64,000 nt of DNA. Origin: Comamonas sp. 26 (GTDB lineage: Bacteria > Pseudomonadota > Gammaproteobacteria > Burkholderiales > Burkholderiaceae_C). The stretch spans positions 620,001-684,000 of the forward strand of contig NZ_PEFL01000001.1 in the NCBI RefSeq assembly GCF_002754475.1, written 5' to 3'. Each line of letters opens with the position of its first letter. Positions within the stretch are counted from its first letter, which is position 1. The notes beneath the pieces were generated by a model. That model did no database searches. It saw only the letters and a program-made list of their open reading frames with translations, and was not told the origin of the DNA. Positions 25,537 through 34,496 of the stretch are shown here, piece after piece. Position numbers and translations under genes: made by a program.

Positions 25537-26628
25537 ATGGCTGTTACAGAACAAGCGCTGCTGAGCGCATTCGCTGGCGTGCTCGATCCGCACACAGGCA
25601 AGGACTTTGTGAGCACCCGCGCCCTGCGCAACCTGCAGATCGCCGGAGATGACGTCTCGTTTGACGTGGAAATGGGCTACCCCGCCCAAAGCTTGCACGC
25701 AGCCCTGCGCAGCGCGTTCATTGCCGCAGCCAAGTCCGTGGCCGGTGTGGGCAATGTTTCGGTCAACATTACTACCAAGGTTGCATCGCATGCCGTGCAG
25801 CGCGGTGTGCAGCTGCTGACGGGTGTGAAGAACATCATCGCCATCTCGTCCGGCAAGGGCGGCGTGGGAAAGAGCACGACCACCGCCAATCTGGCGCTGG
25901 CGCTGGCGGCCGAAGGCGCGCGCGTGGGTATTCTGGATGCCGATATCTATGGCCCCAGCCAGCCCATGATGATGGGCGTGTCGGGCAAGCCCGAGAGCCA
26001 TGACGGAAAGACCATGGAGCCGCTGGAGAACTACGGCGTGCAGGTCATGTCCATCGGTCTGCTGGTCAATAACGACCAGGCCATGATCTGGCGCGGCCCC
26101 ATGGCCACACAGGCGCTGGAGCAGATGCTGCGCCAGACCAACTGGAAGGATCTGGACTATCTGTTTGTCGACATGCCACCCGGCACCGGCGACATCCAGC
26201 TGACGCTGGCCCAGCGCGTACCCATGACGGGCGCCGTGGTGGTGACCACGCCCCAGGACATTGCGCTGATCGATGCCAAGAAGGGCATTCAGATGTTCGA
26301 AAAGGTGGGCGTGCCCATCCTGGGCCTGGTCGAAAACATGGCCGCTCACGTTTGCACCAACTGCGGTCATGTCGAGCATATCTTTGGCGCTGACGGCGGC
26401 AAGAAGATGGCTGGCGAGCAGAACATCGACTATCTGGGCGCGCTGCCTTTGTCGCTGCAGATTCGCCTGCAGGCCGACAGTGGCAAGCCCACCGTGGTGG
26501 CAGAGCCTGAGAGCGAAGCGGCCCAGATCTACAAAAAGGTCGCCCGCGATCTGGCTGTGAAGGTGGCGCTCAAGGCCAAGGACTTCTCCAGCAAGTTCCC
26601 CACGATCACGGTGAGCAGCAACACCTGA
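25537..26628 (+). CDS. apbC: iron-sulfur cluster carrier ATPase ApbC/Mrp
   Basis: A 363-residue P-loop protein that carries [4Fe-4S] clusters to target enzymes. An N-terminal MIP18-like domain (1-90) precedes the Walker A motif SSGKGGVGKSTT (about 104-115); FVDMPPGTGDIQLTLAQ is the switch II region; the cluster-binding CTNCGH lies near residue 270. The start MAVTEQALLSA is standard. It is upstream of the LysR gene with a TGATG overlap, and of the formate dehydrogenase operon, whose Fe-S clusters could be a client; the last point is inferred. Confidence 0.95.
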   Translation: MAVTEQALLSAFAGVLDPHTGKDFVSTRALRNLQIAGDDVSFDVEMGYPAQSLHAALRSAFIAAAKSVAGVGNVSVNITTKVASHAVQRGVQLLTGVKNIIAISSGKGGVGKSTTTANLALALAAEGARVGILDADIYGPSQPMMMGVSGKPESHDGKTMEPLENYGVQVMSIGLLVNNDQAMIWRGPMATQALEQMLRQTNWKDLDYLFVDMPPGTGDIQLTLAQRVPMTGAVVVTTPQDIALIDAKKGIQMFEKVGVPILGLVENMAAHVCTNCGHVEHIFGADGGKKMAGEQNIDYLGALPLSLQIRLQADSGKPTVVAEPESEAAQIYKKVARDLAVKVALKAKDFSSKFPTITVSSNT

Positions 26629-27566
26629 TGAACCTGCTGACCTCCCTGCGTTATCTGGTGGCACTCAATGAGCACCGCCATTTCGCAAGGGCGGCGCAGG
26701 CTTGCCATATCACGCAGCCTGCACTGTCCAACGCGCTCAGGGCGCTGGAGGCCGAGTTTGGCGCGGTCATTGTGCGACGTGGCCGTGTGTTTGGCGGGCT
26801 GACGCCCGAAGGCGAGCAGGTGCTGGCCACGGCGCTGTCCATGCTCAAGGCCGAAGAAGCCTTGCGCCAGGACTTGAGTGTGGGGGCCGGTCAGCTCAAA
26901 GGCAAGCTGCGCATGGCCGCCGTGCCCACGGCCATGCCCATGCTGACGCGCTTTGCCGCGCTGTTGCGTGCACGGCATCCGGGCATCACGCCCATGGTGC
27001 TGTCCATGAGCTCGCTGGAAATTGAAGCCGGGCTGGAAGACCTGTCGCTGGATCTGGCGCTGGGATACAGCGACCGCTTGCTTGCGCGGGAGAGTGCCCG
27101 AATCACCGTCTGGCCGCAGTATCAGGAGCATTACTTTCTGCTCAGTCCTGCGACTGAAAAATCAAGCCAAAAAGCCGTCAAGTGGGCGCAGGCCGCCAAG
27201 CTGCCGCTATGCCTTTTGACGCCTGATATGCACAACCGCCTGATCGTGGACCAGAGTTTCAAGGCGGCAGGCTGCGAGGTCAGCGCTGCCATGGAAACCA
27301 ATTCCGTGCTCAGCCTGATGATGGCCGTCAGCGATGGCGGCCTGCACAGCGTACTGCCCGGCGCGCTGGTCGCCACCTTGCCAGAAGCTGCCGCGCTGAA
27401 CGTGCGCCCGCTGATTACGCCCCAGGCGCAGACGGCGATTGCCTTTTTGACGCAGCCCAAAGAAACCGCCACCCGCGCCCTGTTGGCGGCCATGGCCTTG
27501 ATGGAAACCACACAGTGGCGTGAGCAATGCACGCGCTTTGCCGGGGCTGTGCGGGACCGAGTTTGA
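26628..27566 (+). CDS. LysR-type regulator, probable regulator of the formate dehydrogenase operon
   Basis: A 312-residue LysR protein: an N-terminal winged helix (FARAAQACHITQPALSNALR) and a two-lobed ligand domain from about residue 90. Its ATG overlaps the apbC stop (TGATG), suggesting coupled translation. It lies 112 bases upstream of the fds operon on the same strand, as FdsR-type regulators do in related species. A palindrome AGGCGCTGCAGCGCCT sits between them. The ligand (formate is a natural guess) is inferred. Confidence 0.88.
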   Translation: MNLLTSLRYLVALNEHRHFARAAQACHITQPALSNALRALEAEFGAVIVRRGRVFGGLTPEGEQVLATALSMLKAEEALRQDLSVGAGQLKGKLRMAAVPTAMPMLTRFAALLRARHPGITPMVLSMSSLEIEAGLEDLSLDLALGYSDRLLARESARITVWPQYQEHYFLLSPATEKSSQKAVKWAQAAKLPLCLLTPDMHNRLIVDQSFKAAGCEVSAAMETNSVLSLMMAVSDGGLHSVLPGALVATLPEAAALNVRPLITPQAQTAIAFLTQPKETATRALLAAMALMETTQWREQCTRFAGAVRDRV

Positions 27567-27644
27567 TTCACAGAATGAATCAGCGCATAGCGCTAATGAA
27601 TTTGACGGGGTAAGCGCTGGGGGCTGAAATAGGGGCAGAGACAA

Positions 27645-27660
27645 AGGCGCTGCAGCGCCT
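27645..27660. promoter_or_regulatory. 16-base perfect palindrome before the fds operon
   Basis: AGGCGCTGCAGCGCCT is fully self-complementary and ends 18 bases before the fds start codon. It could be an operator or an mRNA hairpin over the leader. It is not followed by a T-run, so a simple terminator is less likely. Confidence 0.45.
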
Positions 27661-27678
27661 GCATAAAAAGGCCACCCC

Positions 27679-29811
27679 ATGCCCCATGAAAAAACCGTGC
27701 CGCTGGCCCAGCTTGCGCCGCAAAAGCTAAGCACCCAACAAGTTGAAGCTCTGAACCACGCGCTGGCGCGTTTTGCCAGCGAACCCGGTGGCCTGCTGCC
27801 ACTGCTGCATGTCGTGCAGCACTCGCTGGGCTTTATTCCGCGCGCCGCCGTACCGCCGATTGCCGACGCCTTCAAACTCTCGCGGGCCGAGGTGCATGGC
27901 GTCATTAGCTACTACCCCCATCTGCGTGAGCAGCCTCATGGTCAGACCCTGATTCAGATCTGCCGCGCCGAATCCTGCCAGTCACGCGGCGCTGATGCGC
28001 TGCTGGCCCATGCTGAGCAAGTGCTGGGCTGCAAGGCTCATGAAACCACCGCTGATGGCTGCGTAACGCTTGAGCCCGTGTACTGCCTGGGACTGTGCGC
28101 CCAGTCGCCCGCGCTCATGGTCAACGAGGTGGAGGTCCATGCCCACCTCACGCCGTTCAAGCTGGATGCATTGCTGCAGGATTTGAAGTCAAAACCGGTT
28201 ATAGCGCTTATGGATAAAGCGCAGGAAGCTATGGAATCAGGAGCGGACACCGTACGCATCTATGTGCCACGCGATGCCGCTGCGCTGGCCGTGGGCGCTG
28301 ACGAGGTAGCCCGCGTGCTGGCTGAGGAATGCGCGGCGCGCGACCTGCCTGTCGAGCTGGTACGCAATGGCTCGCGCGGTCTGTTGTGGCTGGAGACTCT
28401 GGTCGAAGTCGAGACCGCGCAAGGCCGCGTGGCCTATGGCCCGGTCAGCGGGGCCGACGTGCCCGGCTTGCTGGATGCCGGCCTGCTGCAAGGCGGTGCG
28501 CACGCGCTATGCCATGGCTTGACCGATCAAATCCCCTATCTGGCAAAGCAGGAACGCCTCACTTTTGCCCGCGTGGGAGTGATTGATCCGCTGAGCTTGG
28601 CAGACTATGCCGCCCATGGTGGCTGGCAAGGTCTGAAGGCCGCAGCGGTCATAGGGCCCGAAGCCGTGGTGCAGCAGGTGCTGGACTCGGGCCTGCGTGG
28701 GCGCGGTGGCGCGGCGTTTCCGGCCGGCATCAAGTGGAAGACGGTGGCGGCTGCGGCAGGTACGCAAAAATACATTGCTTGCAATGCCGATGAAGGAGAT
28801 TCGGGCACGTTCGCCGACCGCCTGCTGATGGAAGGCGACCCGTTCTGCCTGATCGAAGGCATGGCGATTGCGGCGCTGGCCGTGGGTGCCACCCAAGGCT
28901 ATATCTATGTGCGCAGCGAGTATCCGCATGCGATTGCCACATTGAAAGAAGCCATTGCCCGCGCCAGCGCGGCGGGCTGGCTGGGCGGCAATGTGGCTGG
29001 TAGCGGCCGGGCGTTTTATCTGCAGGTTCGCAAAGGTGCGGGCAGCTATGTCTGCGGTGAAGAAACCGCGATGCTGGAGAGCATCGAAGGCAAACGCGGC
29101 ATTGTGCGGGCCAAGCCGCCGCTGCCGGCCATCGAAGGTCTGTTTGGCCAACCCACGGTGATCAACAACGTGATCACGCTGGCGACCGTGCCTGTCATTT
29201 TGGCCAAGGGCGCTGCCTTTTATCAGGGCTATGGCATGGGCCGCTCGCGCGGCACGCTGCCGTTTCAGCTGGCCGGCAATATCGCGCGCGGCGGACTGGT
29301 GGAAAAAGCCTTTGGCCTGAGCTTGCGCGGGTTGGTCGAGGACTTTGGCGGCGGCACGGCCACGGGCCGGCCCATCAAGGCGATACAGGTGGGCGGGCCG
29401 CTGGGCAGTTATGTGGCACCCGCCGACTGGGACGATCCTCTGGACTACGAAGCCTATGCCGCCAAAGGCAATGTGGTGGGCCATGGCGGCCTGGTGGTGC
29501 ATGACGATGGGTCCAATATGGCCCGGCTGGCGCGCTATGCCATGGAGTTTTGTGCGATCGAATCCTGCGGCAAATGCACGCCTTGCCGCATAGGCTCCAC
29601 ACGTGGGGTGGAGGTTATCGATCGCATCACGGCCAACACAGGCGCTGTGCATGCCGCCAATGTGGCGCTGCTGGAAAGCCTGTGCGACCTCATGGAGGGC
29701 AGCAGCATGTGTGCCATGGGCGGGATGACGCCTTATCCGGTGCGCTCGGCGCTCACCCACTATCCGCAGGACTTCGGCATCGAGTCCGCAGCCGCCGTCA
29801 TGCCCGTCTGA
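27679..29811 (+). CDS. fdsB: fused FdsG-FdsB: gamma and flavoprotein subunits of NAD-dependent formate dehydrogenase
   Basis: A 710-residue fusion. Residues 1-170 match FdsG (NuoE-like [2Fe-2S] thioredoxin fold; ligands C95, C100, C136, C140). Residues about 190-710 match FdsB (NuoF-like): GRGGAAFPAGIKWKT for FMN, CNADEGDSGTFADR for NADH, and ESCGKCTPCRIGSTRG plus SMCAMGG for a [4Fe-4S] cluster. In Cupriavidus necator the two are separate genes. The linker (171-189, SKPVIALMDKAQEAMESGAD) is encoded in part by a copy of the AGCGCTT repeat at 28203-28232. No stop or frameshift interrupts it. An internal start at M185 with AGGAA just before it could still give a separate FdsB. The enzyme oxidises formate to CO2 and reduces NAD+. 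Confidence 0.93.
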   Translation: MPHEKTVPLAQLAPQKLSTQQVEALNHALARFASEPGGLLPLLHVVQHSLGFIPRAAVPPIADAFKLSRAEVHGVISYYPHLREQPHGQTLIQICRAESCQSRGADALLAHAEQVLGCKAHETTADGCVTLEPVYCLGLCAQSPALMVNEVEVHAHLTPFKLDALLQDLKSKPVIALMDKAQEAMESGADTVRIYVPRDAAALAVGADEVARVLAEECAARDLPVELVRNGSRGLLWLETLVEVETAQGRVAYGPVSGADVPGLLDAGLLQGGAHALCHGLTDQIPYLAKQERLTFARVGVIDPLSLADYAAHGGWQGLKAAAVIGPEAVVQQVLDSGLRGRGGAAFPAGIKWKTVAAAAGTQKYIACNADEGDSGTFADRLLMEGDPFCLIEGMAIAALAVGATQGYIYVRSEYPHAIATLKEAIARASAAGWLGGNVAGSGRAFYLQVRKGAGSYVCGEETAMLESIEGKRGIVRAKPPLPAIEGLFGQPTVINNVITLATVPVILAKGAAFYQGYGMGRSRGTLPFQLAGNIARGGLVEKAFGLSLRGLVEDFGGGTATGRPIKAIQVGGPLGSYVAPADWDDPLDYEAYAAKGNVVGHGGLVVHDDGSNMARLARYAMEFCAIESCGKCTPCRIGSTRGVEVIDRITANTGAVHAANVALLESLCDLMEGSSMCAMGGMTPYPVRSALTHYPQDFGIESAAAVMPV
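28203..28232 (+). repeat. AGCGCTT repeat inside the FdsG-FdsB reading frame
   Basis: AGCGCTTATGGATAAAGCGC followed by AGGAAGCTAT. It matches the intergenic copy at 11786-11830 (AGCGCTTTATGCGTAAGCGC, CAGGCAGCTA) closely and falls exactly in the domain linker. Confidence 0.75.
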
Positions 29812-29823
29812 GGAGAGAACACC

Positions 29824-32724
29824 ATGTTGGAACATTTGAAGCACACCGATTTTGGAACTCCCCTCAGCCTGTCTGAAGAGCTGGTCACGCTGCAAATTGA
29901 CGGCCGCGAAGTCACCGTGCCCAAGGGCACTTCGCTGATGCGTGCCGCCGTGGATGGCGGTATCAAAGTGCCCAAGCTCTGTGCTACGGATTCGCTGGAA
30001 CCTTTTGGTTCTTGCCGCCTGTGTCTGGTACAGATCGAGGGGCGCAAGGGTTATCCGGCTTCCTGCACCACGCCAGCCGAATCTGGCATGAAGGTGAAAA
30101 CGCAAAGCCCGCAGTTGCAGGAGCTGCGCAAGGGCGTGATGGAGTTGTATATCTCCGACCATCCACTGGACTGCCTGACCTGTTCGTCCAATGGCGACTG
30201 CGAGCTGCAGGACATGGCGGGCGTGGTGGGCCTGCGCGAGGTGCGCTATGGCATGGACGGTGCCAATCACTTCAAGGGCGCAGCCAAGGCTGAGGTCGAT
30301 ACCTCCAACCCCTATTTCAATTACGACCCCAGTAAATGCATTGTTTGCAACCGCTGCGTGCGCGCCTGCGAAGAGACGCAGGGCACGTTTGCGCTGACGA
30401 TCACGGGGCGCGGCTTTGAATCGCGCATTACGGCAGGGCAGGGCGATGGCTTCATGGCCAGCGACTGCGTGAGCTGCGGCGCCTGCGTGCAGGCCTGCCC
30501 CACGGCCACGCTGCAGGAAAAGACCGTGGTGGAGCTGGGCCAGTCCGAGCACAGTGAGATCACCACCTGCGCCTATTGCGGCGTGGGCTGCGGCTTCAAG
30601 GCCGAGATGAAGGGCGAGCAGGTCGTGCGCATGGTGCCGTGGAAAGACGGCAAGGCCAACGAGGGCCATGCCTGCGTCAAGGGCCGCTTTGCCTGGGGCT
30701 ATGCCACGCATAAGGACCGCATCACAAAGCCCATGATTCGCGCCAAGATCAGCGACCCCTGGCGTGAAGTGAGCTGGGAAGAGGCCATTGGCCATGCGGC
30801 CAGCGAGTTTCGCCGCATACAGGCTAGGCATGGCAAGGATTCGATTGGCGGCATCACCTCATCGCGCTGCACCAATGAAGAAACCTATCTGGTGCAAAAG
30901 CTGATCCGAGCCGCTTTTGGCAACAACAACGTCGATACCTGCGCGCGCGTCTGCCACTCGCCCACGGGCTATGGGCTGGGTCAGACCTATGGAACTTCGG
31001 CAGGCACGCAGACCTTCAAGTCGGTGGATCAGTCTGATGTGATCATGGTCATTGGCGCCAACCCCACGGCGGCCCATCCGGTGTTTGGTTCGCGCATGAA
31101 AAAGCGCCTGCGTGCGGGTGCCAAACTCATCGTGATCGACCCACGCGAGATTGACTTGGTCAGCTCTCCCCACATTCAGGCCGACTATCACCTGCAGCTC
31201 AGACCCGGCACCAATGTGGCCATGATTACCGCGCTGGCTCATGTGATCGTTACCGAGGGCTTGCTGTCCGATGCATACATCGACGAGCGTTGCGATGCTA
31301 AGTCCTTCGCGCAGTGGAAAGAGTTTGTGGCCAGACCCGAAAACTCCCCAGAAGCCACGGCAGAAATTACCGGCGTCGCCCCTGATCTGGTGCGCGGCGC
31401 GGCCCGTCTGTATGCGCTGGGCGCGCACGATCATCCAGCAGGTAAGCCAGTCAACGCCGCAATCTACTACGGGCTGGGTGTGACGGAGCATGCACAGGGC
31501 TCGACCATGGTCATGGGCATTGCCAATCTGGCCATGGCCACCGGCAATGTGGGGCGTGAAGGTGTGGGCGTGAACCCGCTGCGCGGCCAGAACAATGTGC
31601 AGGGCTCTTGCGATATGGGCAGCTTTCCGCATGAGCTGCCCGGCTACCGCCATATCTCGGACAGCACAACGCGCGCCGAGTTTGAAGCCGCATGGGGTGT
31701 GCAGCTGAACCCTGAGCCCGGTCTGCGCATACCCAATATGTTTGAAGCGGCGCTGGGTGGCAGCTTTCTGGGTCTGTACTGCGAGGGCGAAGATATTGTT
31801 CAGTCCGACCCCAACACCCAGCATGTGACGGCCGCGTTGGCAGCCATGGAATGCGTGGTGGTGCAGGACATCTTCTTGAACGAAACCGCCAAGTACGCCC
31901 ATGTGTTTTTGCCCGGCTCGTCCTTCATGGAAAAAGATGGCACTTTCACCAATGCCGAGCGCCGCATTTCGCGCGTGACCCAGCTCATGCAACCGCTGGC
32001 CGGCTATGCCGACTGGGAAGTGACGCAGCTGCTATCGAATGCGCTGGGCTACCCCATGAACTACGGTCACCCCCAAGAAATCATGGCCGAGATTGCCGCA
32101 CTCACGCCCACGTTTGCCGGCGTGAGCTATGAAAAGATAGAGCGGCTGGGAAGCGTGCAATGGCCATGTAATGAGGCCACCGAAGAGGCCGGTACGGACA
32201 TCATGCACAAAGATCAATTTGTGCGTGGCAAGGGCCGTTTCATCATCACCCAGTATGTGGCGACCGAGGAAAAAGTCACTCAGCGCTTTCCGCTGCTGCT
32301 GACCACTGGGCGCATCCTCTCGCAGTACAACGTGGGCGCGCAGACTCGCCGCACGGCCAACAGCCAGTGGCATAGCGAAGACAGGCTGGAGATTCATCCG
32401 CATGATGCCGAAGATCGCGGCGTTCGCGACGGCGACTGGGTGGGTATCGAAAGCCGTGCCGGTCACACGGTGCTGCGCGCCACGGTGACCGAGCGCATTC
32501 AGCCCGGCGTGGTCTACACGACCTTCCACTTCCCTGAATCGGGTGCCAACGTGATTACCACCGACAGCTCTGACTGGGCCACCAACTGCCCCGAGTACAA
32601 GGTGACGGCGGTGCAGGTTCTGCCTGTGGCTCAGCCATCTAGCTGGCAGCGTGGCTATGCGCAGTTCAATGATGAGCAACTGAGCCATTTGGCGGCCGCT
32701 CAGGTCGAGGCAGGAGCGCTGTAA
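29824..32724 (+). CDS. fdsA: formate dehydrogenase catalytic subunit FdsA (molybdenum)
   Basis: A 966-residue molybdopterin enzyme. In order: N-terminal [2Fe-2S] domain (CATDSLEPFGSCRLCLV), a His/Cys cluster site (SDHPLDCLTCSSNGDCELQ), two ferredoxin-type motifs (CIVCNRCVRACEE and CVSCGACVQACPT), the [4Fe-4S] motif CAYCGVGCGF, and the molybdopterin domains. The metal ligand is cysteine C377 (ARVCHSPTGYG), so a Cys and not selenocysteine enzyme. An AGGAGAG ribosome binding site precedes it, 12 bases after FdsGB. The active site resembles the oxygen-tolerant Cupriavidus enzyme. An FdhD/FdsC sulfurtransferase gene, usually needed, is not in this operon. Confidence 0.96.
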   Translation: MLEHLKHTDFGTPLSLSEELVTLQIDGREVTVPKGTSLMRAAVDGGIKVPKLCATDSLEPFGSCRLCLVQIEGRKGYPASCTTPAESGMKVKTQSPQLQELRKGVMELYISDHPLDCLTCSSNGDCELQDMAGVVGLREVRYGMDGANHFKGAAKAEVDTSNPYFNYDPSKCIVCNRCVRACEETQGTFALTITGRGFESRITAGQGDGFMASDCVSCGACVQACPTATLQEKTVVELGQSEHSEITTCAYCGVGCGFKAEMKGEQVVRMVPWKDGKANEGHACVKGRFAWGYATHKDRITKPMIRAKISDPWREVSWEEAIGHAASEFRRIQARHGKDSIGGITSSRCTNEETYLVQKLIRAAFGNNNVDTCARVCHSPTGYGLGQTYGTSAGTQTFKSVDQSDVIMVIGANPTAAHPVFGSRMKKRLRAGAKLIVIDPREIDLVSSPHIQADYHLQLRPGTNVAMITALAHVIVTEGLLSDAYIDERCDAKSFAQWKEFVARPENSPEATAEITGVAPDLVRGAARLYALGAHDHPAGKPVNAAIYYGLGVTEHAQGSTMVMGIANLAMATGNVGREGVGVNPLRGQNNVQGSCDMGSFPHELPGYRHISDSTTRAEFEAAWGVQLNPEPGLRIPNMFEAALGGSFLGLYCEGEDIVQSDPNTQHVTAALAAMECVVVQDIFLNETAKYAHVFLPGSSFMEKDGTFTNAERRISRVTQLMQPLAGYADWEVTQLLSNALGYPMNYGHPQEIMAEIAALTPTFAGVSYEKIERLGSVQWPCNEATEEAGTDIMHKDQFVRGKGRFIITQYVATEEKVTQRFPLLLTTGRILSQYNVGAQTRRTANSQWHSEDRLEIHPHDAEDRGVRDGDWVGIESRAGHTVLRATVTERIQPGVVYTTFHFPESGANVITTDSSDWATNCPEYKVTAVQVLPVAQPSSWQRGYAQFNDEQLSHLAAAQVEAGAL

Positions 32725-32960
32725 TGGATGTGAACAACCTGATCCGCATGGCGAACCGCATTGGCGAATTTTTTGTCTCCATCCCTGATCGTGACGAGGC
32801 GCTGGAGGGCATTGCACTGCATATCCAGAAGTTCTGGGACCCGCGCATGCGGCTGCGCCTTCTGGATGCGCTGAGCGATGAGCAGCAGGCGCAGCAGTTG
32901 TTGCCCTTGGTCCGAGACTCCTTGCGGCTGCACGACCAGCAACTGCGGCCAAAGCGGTAG
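32724..32960 (+). CDS. fdsD: formate dehydrogenase delta subunit FdsD
   Basis: A 78-residue helical protein with NLIRMANRIGEFFVSIPDRD and FWDPRMRLRLL, the FdsD signature. FdsD stabilises the FdsABG complex during assembly. Its ATG overlaps the fdsA stop by one base (TAATG), so translation is coupled. Confidence 0.93.
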   Translation: MDVNNLIRMANRIGEFFVSIPDRDEALEGIALHIQKFWDPRMRLRLLDALSDEQQAQQLLPLVRDSLRLHDQQLRPKR

Positions 32961-33019
32961 TCACGCGGGTGCCTGTCCGGGCAGATCGCCGCAGGTATAT
33001 TTCCCGCTATCTCCTTTTC

Positions 33020-33060
33020 AAAGCCGCTGACTGGCTCTGCCCAGTGCTGCGGCTTTTGTG
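33020..33060 (+). terminator. hairpin after the fds operon
   Basis: AAAGCCGC and GCGGCTTT pair around a second inner stem (CTGG/CCAG). The T-run is short (TTTTG), so its strength is uncertain. Confidence 0.6.
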
Positions 33061-33075
33061 TTCTTACGGTCTCGC

Positions 33076-34008
33076 ATGACTTCCAAAACTCCCGCTAACG
33101 CCCAGATGGGCTCGCACTTACGTCTGCTGGGCATGGCCTTGCTCTGGGGGGCTTCATGGCCTGCGGGGCGTATTTTGGCGCTCAATATGTCGCCGCTGGC
33201 GGCGTCCGGTTTGCGCTTTGTGCTGGCCGCGAGCTTGCTGTTGCCATGGCTTTACTGGTCTGGTGGTTTTCCTGCGATCAAAAAGTGGCCGCTCAAGACC
33301 TGGCTGGGCATGTTTGCCGCTGGTGCCACCGGCGTCTTTGGCTATGCCGCATTTTTCCTGAGCGGCTTGCAGCATCTACCCGCAGGCAAGGCGGCGCTGG
33401 TGATTACGCTCAACCCTGTTGCGACCTTGCTGCTGGCCGTGTGGCTGTTCAAGGAGCGCATCAATGGCGTGATTGCCCTGGGCATGGCATTGGCGGCCTG
33501 TGGCGCGGTGGTGGTGATCTCGCATGGCAAGCCGCTGGAACTGCTCAATGGCACGTTAGGCATTGGTGAGATGCTGATTCTGGGCTGCGTCGCCTGCTGG
33601 GTTTGCTACACGCTCATCGGGCGCGCCATGCTGGCAGGGGTGGATGCACTGGCTGCCACCACGGTTACCGCCATCTTTGGTGCCGTTCTGTTGCTGGTCA
33701 CCAGTATGTTGGTTGAAGGCCCGCAGGCTCTGATCTCCGCCTTTCATGCCAGCAATCAGGCGTGGGTGGCCATGATCTTCATGGCCTATGGCTCCACCGC
33801 CATTGCTTACGCCTGGTACTTTGCGGGCGTCAAGACACTGGGGGCGGGAGCCGCATCGGGCTACATCACACTGGTGCCGGTGATTGGCGTGATGCTGTCA
33901 GCCCTGTTGCTGGGTGAGAGCGTGGATGGCTCCATGCTGCTGGGCGGTGCCATGGCGATTGCAGGCACGGCCGTAATGAACTGGGGGCGCAGGCAGGTGC
34001 TTGCCTAG
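33076..34008 (+). CDS. DMT-superfamily (EamA) membrane transporter
   Basis: A 310-residue protein with ten hydrophobic helices in two EamA repeats. The segments LLWGASWPAGRILALN and GKAALVITLNPVATLLLAVW (first repeat) and MAYGSTAIAYAWYFAGVKTL with GYITLVPVIGVMLSALLLGE (second repeat) are characteristic. Such proteins export amino acids or other small metabolites. The ATG at 33076 is preferred to a GTG 18 bases upstream. Single gene; substrate unknown. Confidence 0.9.
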   Translation: MTSKTPANAQMGSHLRLLGMALLWGASWPAGRILALNMSPLAASGLRFVLAASLLLPWLYWSGGFPAIKKWPLKTWLGMFAAGATGVFGYAAFFLSGLQHLPAGKAALVITLNPVATLLLAVWLFKERINGVIALGMALAACGAVVVISHGKPLELLNGTLGIGEMLILGCVACWVCYTLIGRAMLAGVDALAATTVTAIFGAVLLLVTSMLVEGPQALISAFHASNQAWVAMIFMAYGSTAIAYAWYFAGVKTLGAGAASGYITLVPVIGVMLSALLLGESVDGSMLLGGAMAIAGTAVMNWGRRQVLA

Positions 34009-34134
34009 AGATCGTAAACACGCTCTTAGCGCTCTGGTTTCGCTTCATGCGAGCCTGAGGGCTGGGCGGCAGGTGCAGGCTTTCAGCCCTGAAAATCCCA
34101 CCGCAGCGGGCTGGTGTTTTGATACATTGGATCC

Positions 34135-34371
34135 ATGAAACATGCACTAGGTATCGCTGGAGCTGTCATTGCAGCCGCAGCCATTGTCAGCGGCTGCGCT
34201 CAGTCGGTCTCCATCAATATGGGTAGTCCTGCAGCAGCTCAATGCAGCAAGTTTGGCGGCAAGTTGCGTATAGAAAAGACTGCGGAAGTCGATCGCAGTA
34301 TCTGCGTATTGCCGGACGGATCGACCTTCGAAGAGAGCGTGCAGCGCCACAAGGCGTCAGTGAGTCAATGA
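34135..34371 (+). CDS. DUF333-type small lipoprotein
   Basis: A 78-residue protein with a signal peptide and lipobox IVSGC (C21), followed by the DUF333 pattern: QCSKFGGKLRIEK, two Cys, and CVLPDGSTFEE. Proteins of this type are often called putative hemolysins, with no firm evidence. An outer membrane or periplasmic location is expected. It is followed by a second, unrelated small lipoprotein. Confidence 0.85.
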   Translation: MKHALGIAGAVIAAAAIVSGCAQSVSINMGSPAAAQCSKFGGKLRIEKTAEVDRSICVLPDGSTFEESVQRHKASVSQ

Positions 34372-34496
34372 GCGTTGCAGGGCGGTGATTCACAAGTTTT
34401 TTGGAAGCCCCAGTACGGTTGGGGTGAGAAATGAGTCAGTTCTCTTGCTTACACATTGAATACCAGTAAGTATTTGAATAAATTAGACTTATTGCT

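Noticed and set aside
28507..30831. Minus-strand 774-residue frame opposite fdsB/fdsA
   Set aside because: Antisense of well-conserved formate dehydrogenase genes with no signatures of its own.
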